From the NCBI GenBank assembly GCA_964344255.1, contig CAYFMQ010000009.1, forward strand, positions 62,001 through 126,000: 64,000 bases of DNA. Reading direction: 5' to 3'. Of the stretch, positions 50,217 to 58,884 are shown piece by piece. Every line of letters starts with the position of its first letter. Positions within the stretch are counted from its first letter, which is position 1. Source of the stretch: JAJFIE01 sp964344255. GTDB taxonomy: Bacteria; Pseudomonadota; Alphaproteobacteria; Rhodospirillales; Casp-alpha2. A program made the translations under genes and the position numbers. The notes beneath the pieces were generated by a model. The model did no database searches and was not told the DNA's origin. It worked only from the letters and a program-made list of their open reading frames with translations.

Positions 50217-51770
50217 CTACATCCTCTCCGCCGGCAGCAGGATGTTATGCTTTTCCCGGATCAGGGCGTCGATTTCCGGCGGAATATGGCCGGGATGATA
50301 GTTCTCTAGAATGTCCCGAACCTTTTTCTTGGCCGCCTGGAGAATGTTTTCCGACCCCTTCTCGATCCATTCCTTGGGCGTGGATCGATCGCCAATAACG
50401 GGATAGACGTATTCTTTCTGCATCAGGTCCAGCGTCTGGCCGTGCCCCAGGTAATGTCCTGGCCCGTTGAGACAGACGTCACGGAGCGCTTCGACGGACA
50501 GGCTGTCTTCCGTCACCTCAATGCCCTTGATGGTCCGCTTGATACCGCCGATCATGTCGTTGTCGATGACAAGCCCCTCCAGTGAAAATCCGAGCAGGCT
50601 CGCCTGCATGCCGGCCGCTTCGTAAATCAGGTTGGCGCCCGCATGGGCCGCCAACGTCTCGGTGTAACCCTTCTCATAGCCATGCTGGGCGTCAGGTGTT
50701 TTGGCGTCCGTCATTCCCGCCGGCATGCCCCCGCACAGATCGTAAAAATGCGCCATCTGGGCGCAAGCGGCGCTCAACAGCGCCTGCTCACCAGAGCCGC
50801 CGGACATGGCGCCGGTCCTCAAGTCAGAGACAAACGGCCAGGTGCCGAAAATTGCCGGGTGGCCCGGTGCGATCAGGTTGACATAGACAAGACCCGCTAG
50901 CACTTCCGCCACTTCCTGCATGACGGCGCCGGCCAATGCCGCCGGGCTGGTGGCGCCGGCCTGGCCCGCAGCCAGCAACAACACCGGCATGCCGCCCCGG
51001 ACAGTGACTTCCAGACAGCGGCAGGCGTCTTCCGCGAATTTCATGGGCGGCACGACGAAACAGTTGGACTGACTGACAAAGGGCCGCGCACGCCACTTGT
51101 CCTCTCCCCCGGCGATAACATGCAGCATGTCCAATGCTTCCAGCACATGGTCGGGATCGACCATGCTGGTGCCGACGTGTTTGGTCGTTCCGGCAACCGC
51201 GGCGTAACAGGTATTCAGGTCCATAGCCGAGGGCTCTTCCACATCGCGCGCCACCACAGAGCGCTGGAAGAAATGAACGTTGTCCATGACATCGACGATA
51301 CGGGCAATGTCATACAGGTCTTGCAGGGTGGATTCACGATAGGTGTTGGTTTCCACATCGTACATGTGCACGGCGGCGCCCGCCGTGCCGAAATAGACCT
51401 TTTTGCCCCAGGGCTCCATGTCGTGTTTCGGGTCACGGCCGTAAAGCGGGAAGTTCCTGGCCGCTTTGGCAATGGTGTCCTCAACCAGGGCGCGCGGGAA
51501 CAACAACCGGCCTTCGTCCGACAGGGAGCCCCCGGCAGCCGTGACGATTTCGACACAGGACGGTATGGGATCGGCCAGCCCGACGGTTTCCAGAACATCC
51601 AGTGCGGCCCGGTGGATTTTTTCGACATCGTTGTCTTTGAGAGGTTTGAAAAGACCCCCCTCCATACCCGGGCGAATGACCCGTTCGTCTTCCGGAACAG
51701 GTGCGGCGCGAAGCGCCTTACGAGCGGAGCGCCCGCCTCGACGGCTGGCTTTCTCTTCAACAGCGGCCAT
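50217..51770 (-). CDS. MttB-family trimethylamine methyltransferase-like protein, non-pyrrolysine (copy 1)
   Basis: A 517 aa member of COG5598. These proteins demethylate quaternary or tertiary amines by transfer to a corrinoid protein. In archaea the true MttB has an in-frame UAG pyrrolysine; this gene is one continuous ORF with no UAG. Family-like segments are MEGGLFKPLKDNDVEKIHRAALDVLETVGL, AVAGTTKHVGTS and GMTDAKTPDAQHGYEKGYTETLAAHAGANLIYEAAGM. ATG 51770 has AGAGG 9 bases upstream. It is divergent from the LysR gene, with a shared TAGGCCTA-type dyad between. No corrinoid protein gene is seen nearby. Substrate unknown; glycine betaine, carnitine or similar are candidates. Confidence 0.85.
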   Translation of the reverse strand: MAAVEEKASRRGGRSARKALRAAPVPEDERVIRPGMEGGLFKPLKDNDVEKIHRAALDVLETVGLADPIPSCVEIVTAAGGSLSDEGRLLFPRALVEDTIAKAARNFPLYGRDPKHDMEPWGKKVYFGTAGAAVHMYDVETNTYRESTLQDLYDIARIVDVMDNVHFFQRSVVARDVEEPSAMDLNTCYAAVAGTTKHVGTSMVDPDHVLEALDMLHVIAGGEDKWRARPFVSQSNCFVVPPMKFAEDACRCLEVTVRGGMPVLLLAAGQAGATSPAALAGAVMQEVAEVLAGLVYVNLIAPGHPAIFGTWPFVSDLRTGAMSGGSGEQALLSAACAQMAHFYDLCGGMPAGMTDAKTPDAQHGYEKGYTETLAAHAGANLIYEAAGMQASLLGFSLEGLVIDNDMIGGIKRTIKGIEVTEDSLSVEALRDVCLNGPGHYLGHGQTLDLMQKEYVYPVIGDRSTPKEWIEKGSENILQAAKKKVRDILENYHPGHIPPEIDALIREKHNILLPAERM

Positions 51771-51864
51771 TGATGTCATCCTCTTAAACGGCACTGGATA
51801 ATTGTAACATTTTTTCTCATTAGGGCTTTCGCCATGTGACTGCAAACGAGTAATATTCACCCCT

Positions 51865-51872
51865 TAGGCCTA
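51865..51872. promoter_or_regulatory. Candidate LysR binding region between mttB-like gene 1 and lysR
   Basis: TAGGCCTA palindrome, extended TTAGG/CCTAG, centred 59 bases before lysR and about 99 before the mttB-like gene. A further TTAGGC lies at 51891. The TTAGG/CCTAA word recurs upstream of the second mttB-like gene (58817-58829). Confidence 0.45.
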
Positions 51873-51927
51873 GAAAAACTATCATGCATATTAGGCTCGA
51901 AAATGTCATGTCAAAGGGGATCTGATT

Positions 51928-52863
51928 ATGCTCACGAAACTGCCGCCGCCAAACTGGTTGCGCGCCTTCGAGGCCAGCGCCCGGCACCTGAGCTTCACCG
52001 GTGCGGCGAAGGAGCTGAACGTGACCCAGGCGGCCGTCAGCCAGAAGGTCAAGGCGCTTGAGCAGCATCTGGGACACCCCCTGTTCCATCGGTTGCCGCA
52101 GAGCCTGAAACTGACCAGTACGGGCGAAGCCTATCTTCCCTCCGTGCGTGAAGGCTTCCTCAGGCTGGCGCAGGGCACCCAGGAGGTTTTCGGCTCCGCC
52201 GTCAGCAAACGGATTGTAATCAGAGCCGGTGCGACATTTGCCGCCACCTGGCTGGGGCAAAACCTGCCACGCTTTCAGTTATTGCACCCTGAGATCCCTT
52301 TAAGGGTTATCACCGCCGTGTGGCCGGCGGATCATGACTGGGACAATGTCGATATCGACATCCGGTTCGGCGCCGGTGATTGGCCGAATGCACAGGCCCA
52401 CCCTATAACGAAGGAGAGCTTATTTCCTGTCTCTGCACCGACGCTACTGGATGGCCGGTCAGCGCCCAAAAGCCTGGAAGAGCTGAAAGGCCATACGGTC
52501 TATCACGTCGCTTCCAACGCCAACCTCTGGACCCGGTGGCTTGAACTGACAGCAGGCCATCCAATAGAAGACGACGGCGGAACCCTGTCGGCGCAGGTCG
52601 ACACCTGGGCCCTGGCCCTGGATGCCGCCGCCGCCGGAGGCGGGCTCGCCTTATGTTTTTCATCGATCTGGCGGCATTTCGCCGGAACCGGAAAGCTAAA
52701 AAGGCTCTTCGGGCCTGAGATGGAAACCGATCTGGCCTACTATATCGTCACGCCCCTCAACCAGAAGCTCTCGCCCGCGGCCTCGGTTTTCAGCGAATGG
52801 CTGTCTGAAACCCTCGCCAAAGAGGAAACGGTGGAAGAATCAGGGATAAAAAAAACTGCCTGA
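51928..52863 (+). CDS. LysR-family transcriptional regulator (GcvA-like)
   Basis: A 311 aa regulator. The N-terminus PPNWLRAFEASARHLSFTGAAKELNVTQAAVSQKVKALEQHLG is the winged helix-turn-helix of the GcvA/AmpR group. The effector domain follows (about 95-295), with VDIDIRFGAGDWPNAQAHPI typical of this subgroup. It is divergent from mttB-like gene 1 and upstream of the aldehyde oxidoreductase genes, so it probably controls one or both. Confidence 0.93.
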   Translation: MLTKLPPPNWLRAFEASARHLSFTGAAKELNVTQAAVSQKVKALEQHLGHPLFHRLPQSLKLTSTGEAYLPSVREGFLRLAQGTQEVFGSAVSKRIVIRAGATFAATWLGQNLPRFQLLHPEIPLRVITAVWPADHDWDNVDIDIRFGAGDWPNAQAHPITKESLFPVSAPTLLDGRSAPKSLEELKGHTVYHVASNANLWTRWLELTAGHPIEDDGGTLSAQVDTWALALDAAAAGGGLALCFSSIWRHFAGTGKLKRLFGPEMETDLAYYIVTPLNQKLSPAASVFSEWLSETLAKEETVEESGIKKTA

Positions 52864-53001
52864 TCTATCCCCCTTGGGGGGTTTCGTTTCATTACAAAGT
52901 ACCGCTATTATGTCGCCCAAGAACAATTGGCTAATCAACCGGCCCTGTAGACAAAACGACGTTCTGAAACCGATGGTCGGGAAACAAGGAGGAGACGAAG
53001 A

Positions 53002-53475
53002 GTGCAAAAGGCGCTAATTCTGGATGCAGAAAAATGTACAAGCTGTTTGCAATGTGAAATGGCTTGTTCTTTCGAACACACCGGGTCTTTCAATCCGGCG
53101 CGGTCCCGGATCAAGGTTTTCGAACTTGAACACGGTAAACGGTCGATCCCCTACACCTGCACCCAGTGCGCTGAAGCCTGGTGCATGAAAGCCTGCCCCA
53201 CGAGTGCCCTGAAACGGAACGTTGAAACCGGCGCTGTGGAACTGAACGAAAGCAAATGTGTCGGGTGCAAGGTTTGCACCATCGCATGCCCCTTCGGCAC
53301 CATCAATTACAACCAGGACAACGGCAAGGTTGCAAAATGCGACCTGTGCGGCGGCGATCCTGAGTGTGCAAAAGCATGCCCGACAGGAGCGATCACCTTT
53401 GGCGACGCGAACTGGACCGGCCTCGGCAAGATGCGCGACAGCGCCGTCTCGACCGACGCCGGCGCCAGCGCTTAA
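53002..53475 (+). CDS. Four-[4Fe-4S] ferredoxin subunit of the aldehyde oxidoreductase
   Basis: A 157 aa protein with sixteen cysteines in four clusters: CTSCLQCEMAC (about 13-23), CTQCAEAWCMKAC (about 53-65), CVGCKVCTIAC and CDLCGGDPECAKAC. This fits the electron-transfer small subunit of AOR complexes (AorA/HycB type). Start is GTG after AAGGAGG. It is 63 bases before the AOR gene. It should pass electrons from aldehyde oxidation to another acceptor. Confidence 0.9.
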   Translation: MQKALILDAEKCTSCLQCEMACSFEHTGSFNPARSRIKVFELEHGKRSIPYTCTQCAEAWCMKACPTSALKRNVETGAVELNESKCVGCKVCTIACPFGTINYNQDNGKVAKCDLCGGDPECAKACPTGAITFGDANWTGLGKMRDSAVSTDAGASA

Positions 53476-53538
53476 AAGCGGCGCTCGAAACCTTTGATCG
53501 TGTGACACACAAGATTTTTTAAGAAAGAGAGAAGCAAG

Positions 53539-55362
53539 ATGGCTTGGCAGGGACAAATACTGAGAGTCAACCTCACCAAGGGTACGGCGGAAGCCGAACC
53601 CCTCAACATGGAATGGGCCGAAGCCTATATGGGCGAGCGCGGCCTGGGCACCAAATACCTTTGGGAAAACATGGATCCCAAGGCCGATCCCTTAGGACCC
53701 GACAATGTGCTTATTTTCGCAACAGGCCCGCTGACCGGCACCATGGCGCCCACCAGCGGCCGCTATGCCGTGATCACCAAAGGCCCGCTGACGGGCGCGA
53801 TTGCGTGCTCGAACTCAGGCGGCAAGTTCGGCGCGGAACTGAAATTCGCCGGTTACGACCTGCTGTTGGTCGAAGGCAAGTCCGACAAGCCGGTTTACCT
53901 GAACATTGTCGACGACAAGGCGGAAATTCTTCCGGCCGACGACATTTGGGGCACCACGGTCTGGAATACGGAAGAATGGATCAAGGAAACCCATGGTGAT
54001 CCGCTGATCAAGGTTGCGTCCTGCGGCGAAGCCGGCGAAAACCTCTGCCGGTTTGCCTGTGTCGTGAACGATCTCCACCGCGCTGCCGGACGTTCCGGCG
54101 TCGGCGCCGTCATGGGTTCCAAGATGCTCAAGGCCGTTGCCTGCCGCGGCACCAAGGGTGTCGGGGTCAACGACCCCAAGGCCTTCATGGAAGCCGTACG
54201 CGAATCCCACGAAGCGCTGGCCGGCAACGAGGACCGTGTCGGCCTAACCGAACTGGGCACCAACGCCATGATCGATTCTATGCAGGAATGGGGCGGCTTG
54301 CCGACCCGTAACTTCCAGGCGGTCCAGTTTGAAGGCGTCGAAAACATCAATCCCGACGCCATGTGGAAGGTCCATGAAAACGGCCACCGCAACATGGTAA
54401 CCAACAAGGCCTGCTTCGGCTGCACCATCGCCTGTGGCCGTATCGCCCACATTGACGAAAACCATTTCTCCATCGTCAACCGCCCGGAATACCGGGTGGC
54501 CTCCGGCGGTCTGGAATATGAAACCGCCTACGCCTTCGGACCGCTGGTCGGTGTCGATGATATCGATGCGCTGACCTTCGCCGGGTACATGACCAACGAG
54601 CACGGTTACGATCCCATCTCCTTCGGCGGCACCTTGGCGGCAGCCATGGAGCTCTATGAAATGGGCGTCATCACCAAGGAAGACACCGATGGTGTGGATC
54701 TTTCCTTCGGCAATGCGGAAGCGCTTACCATCATGTCGGAGAAAACCGGCAAGGGTGAAGGCTTCGGCGCTATCCTCGCCATGGGCTCCAAGCTGATGTG
54801 CGAGAAATACGGCCACCCCGAAATCGCCATGCACGTCAAAGGCCAGGAATTCGCCGGTTATGACAGCCGCGCCCTGCAGGGCATGGGCCTGGGCTATGCC
54901 ACGTCCAATCGCGGCGCTTGCCACCTGAAGCATGCGACCTTCGGTGAGGACATGGAGGACATCAGCGGCAACGGCAAGGCGGAACCATGCAAGAACAGCC
55001 AGGACGATATTGCCGCCATCGACTCGACAGGGCTTTGCCTGTTCATCGGCGATGCCGGCATGGACCTGGGCCACATGTCCAGGTTGCTGGATGCCGATCT
55101 CGCCAGTGAGTGGACCGAAGACCGTATGCGGGAAACCGGCGAGCGTGTCTGGAACACAGAACGCCGGTTTAACCTGGCCGCCGGCCTGACCGCTGCCGAC
55201 GACACCCTGCCGAAACGCCTGCTGGAAACCCCGGCGCCGTCCGGCTCCGCCGAAGGCAAGGTCAACGAGCTCGATAAGATGCTGCCGGAATATTACAAGC
55301 TCCGCGGCTGGACCGAAGACGGTCAATTGACCAATGAGCTGATCGAGCGTCTCGGCTTGTAA
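53539..55362 (+). CDS. aor: Tungsten-type aldehyde ferredoxin oxidoreductase
   Basis: A 607 aa AOR-family enzyme oxidising aldehydes to carboxylic acids using a tungsto- or molybdo-bispterin. The N-terminal domain has GTMAPTSGRYAVITKGPLTGAIACSNSGGKFGAELKFAGYD. The cluster motif is NKACFGCTIACGR (about 292-304), with a distal Cys in DSTGLCLFIG. The pterin-binding pattern LQGMGLGYATSNRGACHLK is characteristic. Bacterial W-AOR complexes also have an FAD/NADH subunit (AorC); none is next to it. A ferredoxin gene precedes it and a MoaD-like gene follows. The natural aldehyde is unknown. Confidence 0.93.
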   Translation: MAWQGQILRVNLTKGTAEAEPLNMEWAEAYMGERGLGTKYLWENMDPKADPLGPDNVLIFATGPLTGTMAPTSGRYAVITKGPLTGAIACSNSGGKFGAELKFAGYDLLLVEGKSDKPVYLNIVDDKAEILPADDIWGTTVWNTEEWIKETHGDPLIKVASCGEAGENLCRFACVVNDLHRAAGRSGVGAVMGSKMLKAVACRGTKGVGVNDPKAFMEAVRESHEALAGNEDRVGLTELGTNAMIDSMQEWGGLPTRNFQAVQFEGVENINPDAMWKVHENGHRNMVTNKACFGCTIACGRIAHIDENHFSIVNRPEYRVASGGLEYETAYAFGPLVGVDDIDALTFAGYMTNEHGYDPISFGGTLAAAMELYEMGVITKEDTDGVDLSFGNAEALTIMSEKTGKGEGFGAILAMGSKLMCEKYGHPEIAMHVKGQEFAGYDSRALQGMGLGYATSNRGACHLKHATFGEDMEDISGNGKAEPCKNSQDDIAAIDSTGLCLFIGDAGMDLGHMSRLLDADLASEWTEDRMRETGERVWNTERRFNLAAGLTAADDTLPKRLLETPAPSGSAEGKVNELDKMLPEYYKLRGWTEDGQLTNELIERLGL

Positions 55363-55390
55363 ACCGGGCTGAAAGTCACCAAATCAGTGT

Positions 55391-55412
55391 CCCGGCCCGG
55401 AAACGGGCCGGG
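55391..55412 (+). terminator. GC-rich hairpin between aor and the MoaD-like gene
   Basis: CCCGGCCCG and CGGGCCGGG form a 9-bp stem with a 4-base loop, 28 bases after the aor stop, followed by a short T-run. It is probably a partial terminator within the operon. Confidence 0.6.
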
Positions 55413-55438
55413 GCATTTTGGTTACGGAGTAGAATTCC

Positions 55439-55690
55439 ATGCGCATCACGCTAAAGACCGGCGGATTGTTCAAGCGCTACCTGCCCGACGGCGTTGACGG
55501 AAACACCGGCGACATCGAAATGCCGGAGGGCCTGAGCATTCTGGGCGCGCTGGAGCACCTGGGCGCACCCACGGACGGTAATTACCTGATCGTCATCAAC
55601 GGCCATGCCGTGCCCCCTTCGACCCGGGGCGAGGTCATCCTGAACGACGGCGACACCATGTCGCTGATGCCGCCACTGAAGGGGGGATGA
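55439..55690 (+). CDS. MoaD/ThiS-family sulfur carrier
   Basis: An 83 aa beta-grasp protein ending in PPLKGG. The terminal Gly-Gly is the thiocarboxylate carrier signature. MoaD-like proteins supply the dithiolene sulfur of molybdopterin. Placed directly after aor, it is probably dedicated to the tungsten cofactor. Confidence 0.92.
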   Translation: MRITLKTGGLFKRYLPDGVDGNTGDIEMPEGLSILGALEHLGAPTDGNYLIVINGHAVPPSTRGEVILNDGDTMSLMPPLKGG

Positions 55691-55704
55691 GAGGGCTTCC
55701 TCCC

Positions 55705-56580
55705 CTACCCCTTCATTCTGTCAAATATTGCCTTGAATTCGGCCTTTTCAGTATCCGACAGTTCCATCAAGGGCGGACGCGTCCTGCCGCAGGAAAGCCC
55801 GGCCAGTTCCATGCCGTATTTTGCTTTCTGGATGTACTTGCCCCCTTCCAGTGACACCAGAAGCGGCATCAGCGTTTCCATGGCGGCTTTAGCGCCTGTC
55901 AGGTCACCGGAAACGGCGGCATTCAGCACGGCGACGTTTTCCGACGGCGCCGGATTGGCGGCGCCGCAAATCCAGGATTTGACACCCCAGGCGAAGTATT
56001 CATAAGCCTGGTCGTCGGCGCCGCAGATCAACTGGATACGACCCTGATAGCGATCGAGAATGCCATGCAGGCGGGTGATGTCGCCGCTGCTTTCCTTGAT
56101 GGCGGCAACCTGAGGGTGATCGGCCAAACCATCGAGGACGTCATAGCCGATTTCCACCCCGGCGCGCCCCGGGAAGTTGTAGAGCACCAGGGGAATGTCG
56201 ATGGCGTCCAGCACGGCAAGGAAATGCTGCAACAGGTCATCTTGCTCCGGCAGGGAATAGTAGGGCGGCGCCAGCATAATGGCGCTGTAACCCATGTCCT
56301 GGGCGTCACGGGAATAAGCGATTACATCCGCCGTGGTCGTTGCGTTCGTACCCGCCATCAGGAAGGCCCGGTCACCGGTACATTCCAAGACGAAGCGGTT
56401 CAGGGCATGGCGTTCGTCGGGCGACAGGGCATAAAACTCGCCGGTCGATCCGCCGGGCAGGATACCGGTCACGCCATTGTCGATCTGGAAGCCGATCAGC
56501 TTTTCCAGTGTGTCGTAATCGATACCGCCATCGTCATCAAACGGGGTAAGAATGGGTGTGTGTACGCCGGTAAATTCCAT
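55705..56580 (-). CDS. DapA-family class I aldolase
   Basis: A 291 aa member of the dihydrodipicolinate synthase superfamily. The phosphate/carboxylate loop is PGGSTGEFYALS, the proton-relay tyrosine is in VLYNFPGRAG, and the Schiff-base lysine in AAIKESSGDI (about 160-169). The canonical DapA would not be isolated like this, so a catabolic aldolase or dehydratase giving an aldehyde or keto acid is plausible. It is convergent with the MoaD-like gene, and its product could be the substrate of AOR. Confidence 0.87.
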   Translation of the reverse strand: MEFTGVHTPILTPFDDDGGIDYDTLEKLIGFQIDNGVTGILPGGSTGEFYALSPDERHALNRFVLECTGDRAFLMAGTNATTTADVIAYSRDAQDMGYSAIMLAPPYYSLPEQDDLLQHFLAVLDAIDIPLVLYNFPGRAGVEIGYDVLDGLADHPQVAAIKESSGDITRLHGILDRYQGRIQLICGADDQAYEYFAWGVKSWICGAANPAPSENVAVLNAAVSGDLTGAKAAMETLMPLLVSLEGGKYIQKAKYGMELAGLSCGRTRPPLMELSDTEKAEFKAIFDRMKG

Positions 56581-56738
56581 AACTGTCTCTCTCTAGCAAG
56601 ATTGGGATTTGATACGGGGCAGAATGTCAGAGGGAAATGATTACGTCGAGGACTTTCAACAAGTTGTCGATTTCAGACTTTCCCACCCCCTTACACCTCC
56701 CTAAAGTATATCCAGATGCTACAAAGGGAAGGGATGAG

Positions 56739-58769
56739 ATGAGCAAAAAAGACGTCCTGCTTGAACCGTTCAGGCTGAAACATCTCACCATCAAGAACCG
56801 CATTATGTCGACGCCGCACGAGCCGGCCTATGCGATAGACGGCCACCCCAGGGAACGCTATCAGCTTTACCATGAAGCCAAGGCCCAGGGCGGCATCGGC
56901 ATGACCATGTTCGGCGGCTCCGCCAACATCGCGCCGGATTCACCTTCCGTCTTCGGCCAGCTTTATGTGGGGGACGATTCCATCATCCCCTACTTCCGGG
57001 AATTTGCCGAGCGCATCCACAAGTACGACTGCGGCCTGATCTGCCAGATCACCCACATGGGGCGCCGCACCACCTGGAACCAGGCCGACTGGCTGCCGGT
57101 GGTAGCGCCAAGCCGGGTCCGCGAACCGGCGCATCGCGCCTATCCGAAAGAGATGGATAAGGACGATATCCGGCGCATCCGCAAGGCCTATGGAGAGGCC
57201 GCAAGACGATGCCGGGATGGCGATCTAGACGGCACTGAGGTTCTGAGCCACGGCCACCTGCCGGACCAGTTTCTCTCGCCATTGACCAACCAGCGCAGTG
57301 ATGAATATGGCGGATCGCTGGAAAACCGCCTGCGGTTCTCGCTGGAAATCCTGGATGAGATCCGAAATGCCGTCGGCCCCGACTTCATTCTTGGCATCCG
57401 TCAGGGCATCAACGAATCAACCGAAGGCGGAGTCGATTTGGAAGAAGGCGCGGAAGCCGCGCGCATCATTTCGGATTCAGGCCTGATCGATTACATGACC
57501 GTCAATTTCGGTCAGATTCATACGGATCATGCCTTGAGCTATCACATCCCCGGTATGCGGTTTCCGCTTGCCCCCTGGGTCGCCATGATCGGTAGCGTAC
57601 GCGAGAAGATATCCGTTCCGGTGTTCCATGCCTGCAAGATTGCGGACCTGTCATCGGCCCGTTACGCCATCGAGGAGGGCCTGCTCGACATGGTGGGCAT
57701 GGTGCGCGCCCATATCGCCGACCCCCATATCGTGAAAAAGCTGCAAGCAGGCGACGAGGAAGGCATTCGCCCCTGTGTCGGCGCAGGCTACTGCCTGGAC
57801 CGCATTTATGAAGGGGGCGGCACGCTTTGTATTCATAATGCCGCGACGGGCCGCGAGGCCACCATGCCCCATGTGGTTGAAAAATCAACAGGACCAAAGA
57901 AGAAGGTGGTCATTGTCGGCGGCGGTCCCGCCGGGCTGGAAGCGGCCCGGGTCAGCGCCGAACGCGGCCATGACGTTGTGCTGTTCGAGGCAACCGGCGA
58001 TCTGGGTGGGCAAGTCATCCTTGCCGCGCGCGCCGGCTGGCGCAAGGACCTGATCGGTATTGTCGACTGGTACAAGCTGCAACTGGAACGTCACAATGTC
58101 GATATCCGCTGGAATACCTTTGCCGATGAAGAAATGATCAAGGCGGAAAACCCCGATGTCGTTATCATCGCGACGGGTGGCCTGCCGGATACGGATTACG
58201 TGCCGGGCGGGGAGAACTGCATCAGCACCTGGGACGTTCTGTCAGGGGAGGACATCACGGGTTCCGTCCTTGTCTACGATGACAACGGCCAGCACCAGGG
58301 GCCGTCCTGCGCCGATTACTTGAGTGCCAAGGAAAACACCGACGTTGAATTCATCACCTCGGACCGTAGCCCGGCCATGGAGATGGGTACGGTTAACTTC
58401 CCCATTTACATGGAGCATTTCTACAAAAACGGCGTGACCATAACGCCGGACCACCGGTTGAAATCCGTTGCAAAGGACGGCAACAAACTGCGCGCTGTTT
58501 TCTCCAACGAGTACGGCGGACCGGACATCGAACGGCTGGTCGATCATATCGTTGTCGAGCACGGAACCCTGCCCTTTGACGAACTTTCCCCGGGGCTTCG
58601 CGATGCATCCTCCAACGCCGGCATTACCGACTATGACGCCTTGACATCCAACATGCCCCAACCGGCTGGGGAGGATGGCTTCCAGCTATTCTGCGTCGGT
58701 GACGCCGTCTCCAGCCGCAACATTCACGCCGCCATCTACGATTCCCTCAGGCTGTGCAAGGATCTTTAA
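56739..58769 (+). CDS. NADH:flavin oxidoreductase, DgcA/trimethylamine dehydrogenase-like
   Basis: A 676 aa multidomain flavoenzyme. An FMN TIM-barrel (about 1-340) is followed by a [4Fe-4S] segment and an FAD/NADH Rossmann domain starting KKKVVIVGGGPAGLEAARVSAERGHDVVLFEATGDLGGQ. It resembles TMADH and dimethylglycine demethylase DgcA. The cluster segment reads RPCVGAGYCLDR...LCIHN. Only three of the four usual cysteines are seen, with the second replaced by alanine. This may be a trait of the DgcA branch, or it may weaken the cluster. Start 56739 follows AGGGATG. It lies upstream of mttB-like gene 2. Likely N-demethylation of a methylated amine. Confidence 0.85.
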   Translation: MSKKDVLLEPFRLKHLTIKNRIMSTPHEPAYAIDGHPRERYQLYHEAKAQGGIGMTMFGGSANIAPDSPSVFGQLYVGDDSIIPYFREFAERIHKYDCGLICQITHMGRRTTWNQADWLPVVAPSRVREPAHRAYPKEMDKDDIRRIRKAYGEAARRCRDGDLDGTEVLSHGHLPDQFLSPLTNQRSDEYGGSLENRLRFSLEILDEIRNAVGPDFILGIRQGINESTEGGVDLEEGAEAARIISDSGLIDYMTVNFGQIHTDHALSYHIPGMRFPLAPWVAMIGSVREKISVPVFHACKIADLSSARYAIEEGLLDMVGMVRAHIADPHIVKKLQAGDEEGIRPCVGAGYCLDRIYEGGGTLCIHNAATGREATMPHVVEKSTGPKKKVVIVGGGPAGLEAARVSAERGHDVVLFEATGDLGGQVILAARAGWRKDLIGIVDWYKLQLERHNVDIRWNTFADEEMIKAENPDVVIIATGGLPDTDYVPGGENCISTWDVLSGEDITGSVLVYDDNGQHQGPSCADYLSAKENTDVEFITSDRSPAMEMGTVNFPIYMEHFYKNGVTITPDHRLKSVAKDGNKLRAVFSNEYGGPDIERLVDHIVVEHGTLPFDELSPGLRDASSNAGITDYDALTSNMPQPAGEDGFQLFCVGDAVSSRNIHAAIYDSLRLCKDL

Positions 58770-58782
58770 ATTTTGCTTGGGC

Positions 58783-58804
58783 AGAACAAAATATAATTTG
58801 TTCT
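58783..58804. promoter_or_regulatory. Inverted repeat upstream of mttB-like gene 2
   Basis: AGAACAAA and TTTGTTCT are perfect 8-base arms with a 6-base AT spacer, about 80 bases before the second mttB-like start. No U-run follows, so an operator is more likely than a terminator. Confidence 0.5.
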
Positions 58805-58816
58805 ACCATGTTTAGT

Positions 58817-58829
58817 TTAGGCTTCCTAA
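58817..58829. promoter_or_regulatory. TTAGG-N3-CCTAA palindrome upstream of mttB-like gene 2
   Basis: Perfect 5-3-5 dyad, 55 bases before the start. The same half-sites occur in the mttB-like 1/lysR intergenic region, suggesting a shared LysR regulator. Confidence 0.5.
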
Positions 58830-58884
58830 GCAGGATTGTTTCTCCTAAATGGAAACGGGAAGGCTATGGGAGAAGGGGGCCAGA

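Noticed and set aside
50713..50735. Second copy of the REP-like word GTCATTCCCGC
   Set aside because: It lies inside the mttB-like coding sequence and lacks the second arm, so it is a chance match.
54244..55326. 360-codon ORF antisense to aor
   Set aside because: Shadow ORF; the AOR motifs are on the plus strand.
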